A stretch of DNA of 64,000 bases, taken from contig WEDG01001089.1 of NCBI GenBank assembly GCA_017591395.1, positions 1 to 64,000 on the forward strand. Direction: 5' to 3'. Shown here piece by piece: positions 22,701-32,879 of the stretch. Position numbers and translations under genes: made by a program. The notes below the pieces were generated by a model. It worked only from the letters and a program-made list of their open reading frames with translations. It searched no databases and had not been told where the DNA came from. The first letter of the stretch is position 1; each line of letters starts with the position of its first letter. Source of the DNA: Schistocephalus solidus (lineage: Eukaryota > Platyhelminthes > Cestoda > Diphyllobothriidea > Diphyllobothriidae).

Positions 22701-24253
22701 TTGTGGTTTAAAGAAATGACTGGCGTTTTAATTTCGTAGTAAGTCGCACTCGGACGGAACATCGATTCCTTGGGGCAATCGGTATCACGGCCAAGCCGAC
22801 TACAGGGACGGCACCACGTCAAACGGTGATGGACAGCAAACATCAGAGGGAGAGCATTGTGATGGTCCTGCCCACTACCGTCCGTCGTACCGTCGGAACA
22901 CCCAGCAACCCCGTGGTCCGAATCGCGTAGCAGACGGTAACAGGCAGGTATCGCTGCCACCTCCTGTACCCAAATCTGGTAAGATCAAGCTACATGCAAA
23001 TGGTGCCTGTTTACATTGGGCTTTTCACCTTCAAATCCTTCCGTTGTCCTCAGTGCAGTGTTTCTGTTTTGTATCCCACCCAATTTCGATCGCGATTTAC
23101 TTTCTGGCCTTGTAACTGAACTATGATAAATTTTCCAGGAGTGCTTCCCCCAAAGCCAACTTTCGCAATAACAGACTCGTGGAAGTAAAAGGGTTTTCAG
23201 TGTCCATACCGTTCAGCAAAAGCATTTGAGCGTAGGACCTCTCATGCAAGCTCTCCTCCAGTAAATTTGGCCTGCTGCTGTGCTGTGTCATCTGTTAATT
23301 TTCTTCCTGCGCAATCGCTTTTCCATATTTTCCTAGGGTGCGTGGGTTTTGATAGATGCTGGTCTCACTTATTTACTTTGTCTCCACCTTCCTTTTAAAG
23401 GCCTCAGTGGCTATCTCGGTCTAACATCGCTCAAATCCAGTCGACAGTCCTGTGTCGCACAATCCCGTAGGTATTTCGTTGTATTGAAGAACCGTGGTTC
23501 GGCGAATTTTTCTAAGGATTCTGTCAAGCATTTTTGGCAACCTTCGTCAGTTGGCCATTTCGATTTTTTGACCGCATAGTCGTTAGTCTGCTGAAGACGT
23601 GTTCCTCTGTGTGGAATTTCCGTCACAAATTTACTGACTGGTAGAGCAAACCTTAAGTGGGCTAGAGTATAAATAGAAGATACATAATCGGCAATTTGGA
23701 CGATGCAACAGCGCCATCAAATATGCTTAACAGCGGCTTGGGTCTTTTTAGATGGCTTAGCTTCCAGCCGGCTCCGGTTGGCTTCACCGGACTACTGATT
23801 TGGTATTTCCTCCCGGCTGCTGCGTTGGTTTAAACAACGAATGCTTACGCTACAAGACTCAAACCGGTGCACCGCATGGTTTAGTCTACACTGACCTTGT
23901 GCTTGTGCAAGCGCAGCTTCACTACTGTCGAAGTTCTTGTACATTTTCCTCCAAATGACCACATTTTGTATGACAGCTCACTCCTTGCTCTACTTTGTAT
24001 TTTAGGACCGGCGGCTAATGCTCAAAATAACTACCATTCCGGTACTGAGATGACGGAGAGTCAACGAGCAGGTCGGCCTATCTCACACGGGGGCGGTCAG
24101 CGTCGGAATGGTCGCCGTCCCGCCAATGACAGGTGCTCTGAGAATTCAGGAGATCCGAGTACTTCGCCATCGACCGGTAACCGTCGCGAAAAGGGAACAA
24201 ATGGGCCCGTGGCCAAGCGAATTGGCAGAGTCCCGGTGGATGCAACAACTTGA
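13719..24253 (+). CDS. fmr1: FMR1/FXR-family RNA-binding protein (7 exons, 591 aa)
   Basis: Exons: 13719-13772, 13811-14286, 18346-18625, 19532-19690, 19962-20323, 22740-22936 and 24006-24253. They sum to 1776 nt with matching phases at every junction. Domain order is that of fragile-X proteins: tandem Tudor/Agenet-like region (residues about 1-120, with PSWWPAQ and KGEF), a KH0-like region (about 195-260), KH1 (271-345, loop GARG), KH2 (345-430, loop GQKN), then a hydrophilic Arg/Gly/Asn-rich tail. Family members bind mRNAs and ribosomes and repress translation, mainly in neurons and germ cells, and act in the cytoplasm with some shuttling. The vertebrate leucine-rich export signal after KH2 is not clearly conserved, and the variable insertion inside KH2 is very short. 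Exon 3's acceptor and the absence of further small exons are unproven. Family assignment is firm; FMR1 versus FXR1/2 cannot be told, since invertebrates usually have one gene. Confidence 0.88.
13773..13810 (+). other. fmr1: 38-bp intron 1 of FXR
   Basis: A GT...AG interval of 38 bp (GTAACC to ATAAAG), A/T-rich with in-frame stops. Removing it joins EYYP to GYVCGYRGPENFLF, which aligns with the family sequence without a gap. Very short 5' introns are known in flatworm genes, so this is a useful taxonomic hint. Confidence 0.75.
13811..14286 (+). CDS. fmr1: FXR exon 2 (Tudor domains)
   Basis: The open frame runs through the rest of Tudor 1 (NFLFKFIGE) and Tudor 2 (ELPPSWWPAQIAKQKGEFIV), then DFHTCILEVPKELEN, equivalent to the F-H-K-I-x-L-D-V-P segment of FMRP. 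The donor GTAAGC at 14287 leaves phase 2. This single exon covers what is several exons in vertebrates. The linker between the Tudors is longer and Lys/Pro-rich. Confidence 0.85.
14287..18345 (+). other. fmr1: FXR intron 2 (about 4.1 kb)
   Basis: It holds a + strand deleted RTE-like LINE (about 15080-16490). The remainder (14287-15080, 16490-18345) has short scattered open frames without recognisable content. The acceptor I chose (AAAG at 18342-18345) satisfies the phase but lacks a strong polypyrimidine tract. Confidence 0.55.
15080..16490 (+). mobile_element. fmr1: internally deleted RTE-like LINE, sense, in FXR intron 2
   Basis: Broken frames give endonuclease N-terminal sequence (MPDSAARV, NISGRYDMVITL, about 15510-15630) and then reverse transcriptase palm sequence with no catalytic endonuclease core between. 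RT signs are YRGITLPIPLKRI near 16060, and CFVDFAASTDSVSHESLW with motif A at about 16240-16300 (Thr where Phe is usual), followed by a stop and VVYRSVTARVQ. The antisense copy at 21325-22110 shares the same deleted structure, so both descend from one shortened subfamily. Frames are broken throughout. EN/RT identification is by motif only. Confidence 0.65.
18346..18625 (+). CDS. fmr1: FXR exon 3 (KH0-like region)
   Basis: KAYFLVICTSAEGIFKAQTL and the following GPEIARMLRQKF...LNRKLKE helix align with the strand-helix segment between Tudor 2 and KH1 of FMRP, where vertebrates have Y-Q-L-V-I-L-S and a long helix. The donor GTACCT at 18626 is phase 0. The acceptor is less certain. AG at 18344-18345 fits phase 2, while other AGs at about 18352-18354 do not. 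Confidence 0.7.
19135..19290 (+). repeat. tRNA-headed SINE copy in FXR intron 3
   Basis: It begins AAGCCCGGTAGCTCAGCTGG, which resembles a tRNA A-box, and ends CCAGAAATG-TCATTCTAGTCT with CCCTTATCTTTACTG, the body shared with copies at 26700, 34640, 35205, 46010 and 56640. The B-box half is degenerate. Confidence 0.6.
19532..19690 (+). CDS. fmr1: FXR exon 4 (KH1)
   Basis: A clean TTTGCTTGCAG acceptor and GTACGT donor bound 53 codons in phase 0. FFHEEFPVSPDLIGQSIGAR followed by GANIRRAR is a KH1 signature with an intact GxxG loop (Gly-Ala-Arg-Gly, residues 291-294). The next strand, ETCTFKVVGK, matches the family's D-T-C-T-F-x-I-x-G. This is the most diagnostic exon of the gene. Confidence 0.9.
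19962..20323 (+). CDS. fmr1: FXR exon 5 (KH1 C-terminal helix and KH2)
   Basis: The TATCCTTTTGTAG acceptor opens TKEAVESAKKVLEYATEIMQ, the last KH1 helix, then VPQEYVSRIIGQKNRHIQ for KH2. The family loop G-K-N-G reads G-Q-K-N here, so the second Gly is missing. The long vertebrate insertion within KH2 is reduced to about ten residues before CVPFAFTGTRSAI. The exon ends in NIENLKEIDRLQQSL, equivalent to the helix that carries the vertebrate export signal. The donor GTTAGT leaves phase 2. Confidence 0.9.
20324..22739 (+). other. fmr1: FXR intron 5 (about 2.4 kb)
   Basis: It is mostly occupied by an antisense RTE-like LINE (about 20520-22110). The remaining 630 bases before exon 6 show nothing I can identify. 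An additional small exon here cannot be excluded, because vertebrate genes have several exons after KH2. Confidence 0.6.
20520..22110 (-). mobile_element. deleted RTE-like LINE, antisense, in FXR intron 5
   Basis: On the - strand, 22110 down to 21325 is the reverse complement of 15594-16375, about nine in ten bases matching where I aligned it. It then continues into RT C-terminal sequence: KVTGSSCRSEHEEQ, EVGIFKYLRTRVLPNG, and a broken S-V-x-S-x-L-L-x-G-x-E-C motif near 20960. It keeps more of the 3' end than the sense copy, but the same internal endonuclease deletion. It is non-coding now. Confidence 0.65.
22740..22936 (+). CDS. fmr1: FXR exon 6 (hydrophilic Arg/Gly/Tyr-rich tail)
   Basis: The acceptor TTCGTAG and donor GTAACA give one leading base, matching the phase-2 end of exon 5, and leave phase 1, matching exon 7. 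The peptide is rich in Gly, Arg, Tyr, Asn and Gln (WGNRYHGQADYRDG, HYRPSYRRNTQQPRGPNR), resembling the disordered RG-containing C-terminal region of the family. A second donor (GTATCG at 22948) exists but gives the wrong phase for exon 7. Confidence 0.6.
24006..24253 (+). CDS. fmr1: FXR terminal exon (low-complexity C-terminus)
   Basis: The TTGTATTTTAG acceptor is followed by an open frame to TGA at 24251-24253. The peptide has a basic Gly/Arg patch (GGGQRRNGRRP) followed by a Ser/Asn/Thr-rich stretch and KRIGRVPVDATT. There is no strict RGG repeat. It is assigned by phase, orientation and composition, not by alignment. Confidence 0.55.
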
Positions 24254-26459
24254 AGCCGCACACGCTTGCATCTCGCGTGTTAAAGTCAGTCCGCGAATAT
24301 TCTCGTCCTCCAAGCCCTGCCCCATTTCCCCTGTACACCCTCACCCCAACGCGCATTTTACGGTTACAGTGTTTGAAAATTTACAGCCTCTCATATCACA
24401 CCTTGCTGCTTCTCCCACCCTTGCATAGTTGTGAATGTGTAGAGCTCTTTCTCATTTAAGAACTTTGATCTGAATTTGTCTGGCTTCCTCATTTGGTTTT
24501 TCCTGTGCCGTGTCCTGCATCTATTGTGCACGTTGTCCTAGGAATTTCGTATTGCAGCGTGACACGAGGGCTCGGTAATCAGCGTGAATAGTCTGCCAGT
24601 AGTTTTTTTACCAAGAAACGTGTGCGTGGCTGCTCCGGTCGATTTGTTACCGCGCTTTCGGTTGATAACAAACTGCGGGCAGACAGGTACGGGCGCATAT
24701 TACCGCGTCATTTCTTGAGAGATGAAGATCCCAATATACCTAGCCCGAAACTTGTCTCTGAAAATGGTGACGTGATAATTTTATGGCGGTATTGTCACTT
24801 ATCTTGAAACCCATTGTCTGCGGACTTAGAGACGTGGTTTGATTGACGACTGGCACCTGGAGCGACTTCTCATTCCGTAATGATTACGCAACCACCACGC
24901 TGCTGGGTTCAGTACGTTTTGACGGATTCAAGTCGATGCGTGCTCCTGCGGCGTAATGTAGCATTTTCCTTGTTGCCATAGTACCAACAACTTCCCAATC
25001 TGTTAAGTAGCCGGACCTCTTTTTGAAGGACAATGGACCCTGGAAGGGGCGCCTGGCACCCTCACGACGTTCATTGTGTGAGTTGGTTCCTAGGTGCCTC
25101 AAGCGGGTAGATACTGGACTATCCAGAGTCGGTCATTTTGGTCTCCGTAAACTTTTTCTGTGCTAGCCTTGGCCGAAGGTCTCGCCATGAATGATGGCTT
25201 CTTATCACTGATGGAGTTAGGGGAAATAAATGGCCTGCTTTACAACCACCACTCTGCCTGTCGCATCGCTCAAGAGATTTTCGAGTTCACCAGTGAATAC
25301 AGAAGTAAGGACACGAGGCGAAATAACTAGGCTAGATGTCCTTTACTTCGTAAATGGGAACCCCCATGCTTACTGCATGCAGTGAACCGGCATGGCACTC
25401 GCCGTTTTCCATCATCCGCCGCCTCGAGCGTGAATTTAAACAGGGATCTAAATGTCGGGACGTCAATCATGGCTGTGCCTAGTCGACCATTCGCAGGCTG
25501 ACGGGTTCAATCGTGTGAAAAAAATGGAGTGCTTTAAACGTAGAACGCGGAAGGTTGGGCTGACCAGTCCTGTGTCTGCGTACCCGAGCATGAAGGCACG
25601 GTTTGGTAAGGTCTCGTAGCGAGGTCACGCCTCGTAACTCGGACGAAAAGGGGACGCTATGGACTAACGCGAATTACCTAGTCAGTATTATTGTTGTTAA
25701 ACAGCACAAAAATACTGCAGGTGAGGATCTTGCCTTTGACCGAGGACTTGATGCGTGTTATTTTTTTTAAATGCGTGGCCTCGCTGAAGCATTATAGAAA
25801 GGGCCGTTGTCCCACTGGCATGACCGATCACCAGGTATCCGTCTGCTTAAGCAGGCCTGGAATTCACTTTATAACGAAACTCGATAACTCAACTCCATTT
25901 CTTCTTCGTCAAGCCCTGCCGAATCCACTTCATTAGGGAAGCGGTATCCACGCTATTGTGTAATTGTGCTCAGTTAACTGACTGTTGTATTTCGCTCTTG
26001 TTTGTCTACCTCGAGTGATAATAAAACTGGCGAATTTTCGTCCGTAAGAATCTGCTCACGTGTGTTATCTGCATCAGTAAACTTTCAATCTTCAGTTGTA
26101 TCGAACGGCTCTTCGTGGGTTACAGTGATCCTCGTCCATTCGGCCATTTTCAGCTATGACATAGAACTGTCCCTAAGCGTCTGCTCACTAGGACTGTGGG
26201 CGTGTATAGAGCGTCCCAGTATGTGATTTATGACAAAACTTTCACAAGATGCAGTTCACTAGTACGCGCAAACGTTCTATGCCAACTAGAGGCTCGTTCG
26301 CCTCAGTATCTCAAGCAAGGAAATGTTTTCTCCGCCGCTCGCCTCTTGTTTTGGACACGTTCCTGATACTTTTGATTTATCGACGAAAAGTGGTAGCAGA
26401 TAAAGATTAATGACTGGTTGAGATAGTCCCTGTAAAAAGGCTTAGCTAATGAAAATATT
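24254..26459. other. 3' flank of FXR, no further gene recognised
   Basis: The 3' UTR should lie here. An AATAAA hexamer occurs at 25225-25230 and another at about 26019-26024, so either could serve as a polyadenylation signal. Short open frames on both strands show no domains, and I see no clear repeat. Confidence 0.35.
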
Positions 26460-26835
26460 TGCATTCGTTGGTGATCGTTCACCGATCGTTAACGGAACTC
26501 GCTCGTTCCGTTCTGCGTTGGGGGCTCATTCTCGAGCCCTGCCAGCGGCCGCACAGTGTTAATCTGCCGCTACTACTAATAGCCGCTTTGTGGTTGTTGG
26601 CGGGGCTCGAGAACGAGGCCCAAGACAGAACGGGACGAGTGACTTCCGTTGACGATCCGTCAACGTTCATCAACAATTGCCCATATTCCCGATCTAAACT
26701 GAACTTCTGATCAACAGGTCGCGGGTTCGAGTCTCTGCTGGCCACCACCTGGGGTTGGGTATGACTGGCTGATGAGCCAGAAATGGCCACTACAGTCTCC
26801 TTTGTCTTTGTCGGTATGTTTCATCTGGAAATATC
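26460..26835. repeat. palindromic SINE mosaic
   Basis: 26460-26560 carries the SINE body in the - orientation (GCATTCGTTGGTGATCGTTC through CGAGCCCTGCCAGC). 26580-26685 carries the same block inverted (GGCGGGGCTCGAGAACGAGG through TTCATCAACAATTGC), giving an imperfect hairpin. A + oriented SINE head/body follows (26705-26835: GCGGGTTCGAGTCTC as B-box, GGTTGGGTATGACTGGCTG, CCAGAAATGGCC). Confidence 0.65.
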
Positions 26836-27339
26836 TCCTTTTCATCCGTGAAAAATCATCCCTGAGCAACTCCGTTTGTGCCCAAGTGGTCACTACTATG
26901 GGTTTGCCTCGTGAGTGGGGCTCCTGCATTTCTCATTCAGGTTACTTTTAACTACACTTCGGTTTTCCCTAAGAGGTTTGGGGCTTGAACGGCGATTGAG
27001 AAGGGAGGAACGTCACAGTGCGGAGCATTTGCTCACATTTCATCCAATTATTTCCTGTACAATGCGAGAAACTTCACTTTGAGAGACTGCAGTGACAGCA
27101 GAAATTGGAAGTGCAAACTGCGTTGACTACTATTGGGCCGAATCGCTAGTAGTTCTGTCGTACGTCAGCCGATCGACGGAACACCTGCCTGCGGTTCTAA
27201 ATATTTTAGGAGTACAGCCAATCAATTTGCATTCTGTTTGGCATACACTATGTACCGACAGTTTGAAAGACTTGGACAATAGGAGGCAGCGTTCAGCCCA
27301 ACCTCTTTCGTAAAGTTACAGGTCTTTTTGACAGATTTG

Positions 27340-27440
27340 CATACTTCATCTGGCCCAACTGTGAAAGCCGCTGGGGCTTCTGTGGGGTTCGAACCCCTGA
27401 CAGCACGGTTTGAAGACAACCGTGGCTCTAACATTTATCA
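27340..27440 (-). repeat. tRNA-derived SINE head, second family
   Basis: On the - strand the sequence folds like part of a tRNA: GTTAGAGC D-arm remnant, a possible anticodon stem around GTCTTCA, and a perfect T-arm AGGGGTTCGAACCCC. The 5' acceptor strand is missing and no 3' acceptor partner follows, so it is a SINE head rather than a tRNA gene. Confidence 0.5.
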
Positions 27441-27489
27441 TTTGCGTCAGATGAATTATGTAATTCTGCCTAAATAACCCATAAATCAA

Positions 27490-27745
27490 GTGGGACCGGT
27501 GATCGTCTGGTGATTCCTTGCCTATTGCTTAGGAAATCCTGCTGGAGCAATCAGATTACTGGGCCAGAATTGGTGGATACCATACGTTGCGGTCGGTTGG
27601 GCAGGTAACGTGACCCAAATGAGCTTAAACTCATGGCTCTCGTTGAGGCCTCGTAGCTCGGGGGGGTAGGGTGTTGACTGAACTCAGGCCTTGCACTTGC
27701 AGTCGTTGGGGCGAATCCCACCGAGTTCACCCTGTTTTTCAGACT
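27490..27745 (+). repeat. tRNA-like SINE copy, type B
   Basis: GCCTCGTAGCTCGGGG-GGTAGGGTG resembles an A-box region and GGGGCGAATCCCACCGAG a B-box/T-arm. The flank (TAGGAAATCCTGCTGG, CAGAATTGGTGGATAC) recurs antisense at 52600-52720, so this is a dispersed repeat family. Confidence 0.55.
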
Positions 27746-29800
27746 TTGATCAGCTTAATTCTACAGAAATATCAGGGTCCGACCTAAAAAGCCCAGTCCT
27801 TAAGACTTTTCTCCGTTTGCACTCGATAATTTCAGAGGAAGTTATCGACGTTAAGGTGCAAGGTTCATGTGTTGTTAGTCGCCTTCACGAAGACATTTCT
27901 CAAGAGGGCCTTCTTTGTGCCCTAACGAAGAACCTTTCCTGGTAAATTCAGTGGTCCTGAAGATATAATTTAAGTATTGCTTGGAGAGAGTAGTTAAACG
28001 CACCAGCCATTCTAGTCTGCCTTGTTTTTGTCCGTACTATCAATCTCTTTTATTTTAACGGGCGCACGGTATCTAGTTGTTTTCTTGTGACCAGTTCGAG
28101 GATGTGCCAATGTGAATCCACGACTGTTGCACGCCATACTGCGGTTATTCATTTGTGGGCATTCAGCTCGTGATGCAGTATCGCACGCCGGGATTATAGT
28201 TATAGCCTACGGCCGTCTGGCGAGGATGTTTTATTCACCCTTGTGTTTAAACTCATTATTGTGGATGAAAGTTTTGGGAAAAATGAATTCTCACCTGCAT
28301 TTTTATGGTCGACAGCTGACTGGCCCTTCTGGCTGACCTAATCGATCTCTACTTGTTGACATGAGGACGGACAATTTCGTAGGCTGTCGTACTGGGTGGC
28401 TGACCGAGCGGGCGAAGATCTCCAGACCGTTTTACTTTCGGCTGACACTGCGTCAAATGTCAATCAGGGACCAGTAATGGGGCTGCACATAAGAACCTGT
28501 GAACACATGTCACCTTATGCTCGTAGGGTCAGACTGCCAGACGTCTATCGATTATGCCCCAGTAATCGGACACTCGAGTCGACTGATTACTGCGAGCAGT
28601 TACCGATGGGATTTCCGTATCCAACAGTCGATGGCCGAGCAAGCGATGAGTTCTCGCTTCCGACCGACGTCTGCCACCCAGGTTGATCGATACTAACAAG
28701 CGGCCGGTAGATTCCGATTCCCATCTGGTCAACCGTCAGCTATCTGGACGGAAGGATAGAAACTGCTGACGTTTTAGCCGCAGCAATCCGTTTTTCCTTT
28801 TTCTCAGCTTATGCATTTCATCCTTGTGATATGTAATTGTATTCCTATAGTCTGATTGAAAGCAAGTTGTCCAGAGTCTTCGGATACTCCTGTCACCTTC
28901 TATTTTGCTACTTTCTGGCATTCATTAATGGGGATTCTCAGAAAGTGTCAGTCGAAGCTTCTGGTGACCTATCGTTGAACACCTGCCTCAATAGTTGGTC
29001 TTCTAGGGACACTCGTTGGAATAGCGTAAGGCTTCAAGTGGTCATGCGTAAGGGTTTCTTGTTTTGGTCTTTGCCTGATGAAAATGCCTTCAATGGTTCA
29101 AGTGCACGGACGGACAAATTAACTCGCTTGTACTATGGTTTTACCAGGGTGGTAGCGCTCCGAAGTTTTGATTTTCGAGTGGAAATCGAAAATGTGTAAA
29201 AAATTAAGAATGTTCGTACTTTTAGTGGTGCACTCCAGGAATAACATTTTGAAGAAATCTAGGGGAACAAGACAATTTAACCTCTCTCAGTCCTTCAGAA
29301 AAAGGTCTGTCTTGGTTACACCATAAGCGGTGGCTATTTCGGAAGCACGAAACCAAGGCGAGCATAATCAGCCTATCTACTTTACTTTGCGTGTCATGCA
29401 CCATGAACTGTTGATTAGTCGATCAAAAATCTTCCTGCATCCCTACACTCCACTGTGGGCCCTGCTTTTCACTCGACAGCAGGCCTTATGGCGATGGGAT
29501 CATAAGGAAGGGCTGACACTGCCAGCAACAATATTACCTTACTTATTTAATATATTTCGAACTTTCTCTGGCTGTTCAGGGCTTCTAGCATTCCCACCTG
29601 GAATGAAAATGCTGAGGGCGCTGTGTATGGCCCTTAAAAGCCAACCCCTACGTGACGTCATGCGTCTGGTATGCATCACAGTTGGCACATGGGAAATATC
29701 AAGCTTTTACCGCCTTCCAAACACGCAGGCTTACCTTGACGCCTTGGGGTATTTTTAATGGGTGCTAGGTGGCAGTAGTCCATCGTCTCGTTATTGGTAG
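27746..29800. other. no gene recognised
   Basis: Several ATG frames of 60-140 codons (for example 27691-27945 and 29330-29758 on +) lack domains, splice logic or homology that I can recognise. Nothing else is supported. Confidence 0.35.
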
Positions 29801-30849
29801 GTAGATGCTGCATGGCCTAGTCACAGACGACCGGGTCGTTAGCCCCGGGCCGTTCGCCCTTTCTGATAATTCGCCAGCGTCTCGGCTAATTGGCTACTTT
29901 GCCAGGGTACTTTTTCGCTCATCGGTCACGTCATGCGCGTCGGCAATGCACGCGCCAACCTGTTCGACAGCGCTGCGTCTCCGCGGTTCGCACGCCGCCC
30001 TCCTATCTTCCTACTGTCGTCCCGACGAGCACCCCCCCCCCCCACAGCTCGTCTTTTCCGTCGGGTGCTTGTCCGAATCGCATGCGTGTCAACCACGACA
30101 CGCAAATCGTCCACCCTTGTACGCTTATTCAGGTCAAGAGTGAGAAACCGAAGATTTGGTCTGCGGCGACATATGTTATAGGAAGTCGGCGTGTATTCTG
30201 CGACTGTCTCTCTTTATTCACCGCTGGGCAGAAGCCTGCACTCCCGAGCTGTCTGCGAACGTGGTAGACGGGGCTGGAATTTTATCTCATTTTCAAGATG
30301 ATATAGACTTTTTTGCTATTTTTCTGTGCTAATCGGGAGAAGGGGGTGGGTGCTGAAAAATAAAAGCAGCAGACAGACTTCGTGTGAGCTTTTTCGTCAA
30401 CGTTGCTTATTTCTAACAAATAATTCGCCTGAGGTCCTACTTTCCTCCAGGGCATGGGTTATATGTCACAACTGCAAACGTATAACTCCAGATTTCGCGT
30501 ACTTAGGCTTACCAGGCAAAGAAATAACAGGGATTACCTGTCCAGTGATCCAGGCGGAGAGTGGATCGATGCATATTCGTGGGGTTTTTGAATTTGAGCC
30601 GCCAATTTTTCTCCTCCATTCACATGGGAATTTTCTTTTATTTGCATGGGCTGGTTCATTTTTCGCCTTAGATACTGCTATTTAACGCTCCTTGTTTATA
30701 TTAAATACAATAAGAAAGTCCTTTGCAAACGACGCCGACACCGTTTTGAAGAAAATCTGCGCAATTTTCCGGCGCATTCCCGGACAACCGTTCATGATAT
30801 CGAGAGTTGCCGCTGTCAGTTACTATATACCTTCTCTTTTCTTCCGGTG

Positions 30850-30852
<3 letters not shown>
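29801..30852. other. GC-richer segment without a recognised gene
   Basis: 29920-30120 is locally GC-rich, with a run of 13 C near 30031. Long frames are open on both strands at once, as expected from composition alone. A CpG-rich promoter is possible but there is no supporting gene. Confidence 0.3.

Positions 30853-30890
<38 letters not shown>
30853..30890 (+). repeat. (CT)n microsatellite
   Basis: 38 bases of uninterrupted CT repeat. Confidence 0.95.
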
Positions 30891-30896
<6 letters not shown>

Positions 30897-31334
30897 AGGT
30901 ATGTAGCAGCTTAATTAAACCGTATTAGAAGTTTGAGGGGAAACGATACAAGAGGATAGTGGATAAAGACTGTATCACTACAACAGTTACTGTACATATA
31001 GGCTCCTGCTTGCAGTTGAAACATCTGAGGTTGCCCCCGTGCCCAGTTTCAAAACTTCGGCGTCGCCCATCGTTCAGAACCTACCGTACACCAGACAGTT
31101 GTGTCGATCATCTCCCTCACGAAAACTGGTTGTAAATGTCCTCTGTCCAATTCTATGCCACCATCGTTTCTTGACGGCAAGTAGACCGAACTTACCGCAA
31201 TCTGGGCCGAATTTGGCGTTATTGGGAGTGATGCGCTGTTCCAAGTCGCTGTTCCCATCCTGAAGGCAGGCCGTGAATCCAACATCGCGGACTCACGGAT
31301 GGCAAGACACGTCGACATTGGCTTGAGACCTGAT

Positions 31335-31395
31335 CTTCTCTTCTTCTTCTTCTTCTTCTTCTTCTTCTTCTTCTTCTTCTTCTTCTTCTTCTTCA
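31335..31395 (+). repeat. (TTC)n microsatellite
   Basis: About 61 bases of TTC repeats. On the - strand these are GAA repeats, which produce a spurious poly-Lys frame. Confidence 0.95.
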
Positions 31396-31514
31396 GAAAG
31401 GTGGCATGCCTATCTGCCCCCTGCCTATCGCAAGTTGCCATGACGGGCATGATTGTGCTTCCAATCAAGAATGCAAGAGACTGCACGGGATGAGTCATGC
31501 TGAAGGCTGTCCCT

Positions 31515-32205
31515 AAACAGGGCATGGGAACAGGAACCATCCGAAACACAGTTGGCTTTGCGCCAGATTTCTGGAAAAGTAGGGTTACGTTTATCGTTAG
31601 GTTTCAAGCTAGGTTTAGGGTTGGGTTTAAGGGTACAGTTAGCTTCAGGGTTCTGTCTGGAGCTAATTTTAGGTTAGTGTTACCTATGGGGTTAAGGACG
31701 AGAGTTGAGGTGAGGACCATGGTTCGGATGTAGGTATGGACGTCTTGAATGACCGGCTAAACAGGGCACGGGAATAGGAAACGCCCCACCCGCTTAAAAT
31801 GGATGGCTTTACGGTTAATTTAGGGAAGGATAATTATACCCGTATCCTAAAGCTAACACTAAACCTGACATAAAACCAAACTGTCCTATCCTAAACTAAA
31901 ACCCTACGCTTAACACGATATTAACCTTAACCCTTAGTCTAATCATGACCCAAACCCCAACTCTGACCTTAACCTCAAACTCAAATCCTAACGCGAAACC
32001 TAAATCTAATCCTCACCTTAATCCTAAAAAGTAGTGTCCTTGGACTTTAGCGCAAAGCCAAATGTATTGTGAACGGTTCCTGTTCCCGTGTCATTTCTAA
32101 GCTCCCATACGAAGCATCCTTCCCCGGATTTTTGTTAGAGATAGTGTTAAGTTTAGGACACGGGAATATTTAACCCTCCTGGAATTATGCGGAGGGCCAG
32201 TTTTA
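31515..32205. repeat. fold-back repeat with degenerate telomere-like arms
   Basis: A left flank (GGGAACAGGAACCATCC ... GGCTTTGCGCC, 31526-31565) is matched in reverse complement by a right flank (GCGCAAAGCCAAATGT ... GGTTCCTGTTCCC, 32050-32090). Inside, 31580-31735 is a G-rich degenerate TTAGGG-like array (GGTTTAGGGTTGGGTTTAAG). 31830-32035 is its C-rich complement (ACCTTAACCTCAAACTC), so the whole is an imperfect inverted repeat. The outer GACACGGGAATATTTA (32158) recurs as GACACGGGTATATTTA at 47998 beside another telomere-like tract. Confidence 0.7.
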
Positions 32206-32879
32206 ATTACCTGGGTGGAGTGCTCCTTTTCCTCGTGTCCGGTTAAGCTGGCCACATGAGTAATCCTTACCTCGTCAGTGTCCCTAACAATGGAGTCCTA
32301 AAAGGATCTGTAAACATGAGTAATTATACTGTTAGTTCTGGCGATCGTCCTCATTTTCTTTCAGAAACTCAGGCCCGTATCTTCGTCTTTACTCAAAGTG
32401 CATTGGAAGCATGTCGTGAACGGTTGCTATGGTAGCTATGACATGCGAAGTTTCAGTCAACCGTTTTTACTGCTACACTCTGTGGCTGTAACGTACCACA
32501 AATTGCGCTGGATTTTTTGCGTGACCAAAACACAGATTTCTTGCGTTTCAAACCTTTCTCATATTATATAAATGCATGTGTGCCTGCTGTAATGGTTATC
32601 AACTCTGTCCAGCGTTTACATGACCGAACAGTTATCCCAGGAGGTCTGTCCGAACGTGTGTGTTATCCTTGACGTCATCGGCCGCTATGCAGTCGTTAGT
32701 GCTCATTATCTGTTTTCCTGATCAGCACGAAATTGGCCAAACATGTCTGCCAAGTACACCTAGACACGTCTAAGCTTAGAGGCGAATGTTCGCATTCCAG
32801 ATAAGTAAAGAAGAAGGTTCGCTTGCCGGAATCATGACTCTATTCATCTGAGCGTTCGAACTCTTACTGAGGTCCATCT
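32206..32879. other. no feature recognised
   Basis: I see no open frame with domain content. The right end grades into the Penelope remnant. Confidence 0.4.

Noticed and set aside
22937..22948. Alternative donor GTATCG at 22948 for FXR exon 6
   Set aside because: It gives phase 0, which does not match the phase-1 entry of the terminal exon; GTAACA at 22937 does.
27340..27440. Possible tRNA gene with a perfect T-arm
   Set aside because: The acceptor stem is missing on both ends and the D-arm is partial, so it is a SINE head. The same applies to the other A-box/B-box sites at 34.8, 35.2 and 52.5 kb.
29805..30267. Overlapping frames on both strands around 30 kb
   Set aside because: Low stop density follows from high GC content, and no homology or splice structure supports a gene.
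31049..31549. 166-codon - strand frame with a long poly-Lys run
   Set aside because: It crosses the TTC/GAA microsatellite and has no domain on either side.
31580..32035. True telomere or chromosome end
   Set aside because: The hexamers are degenerate, occur in both orientations within 500 bases, and are embedded in ordinary sequence, so they are an internal repeat.
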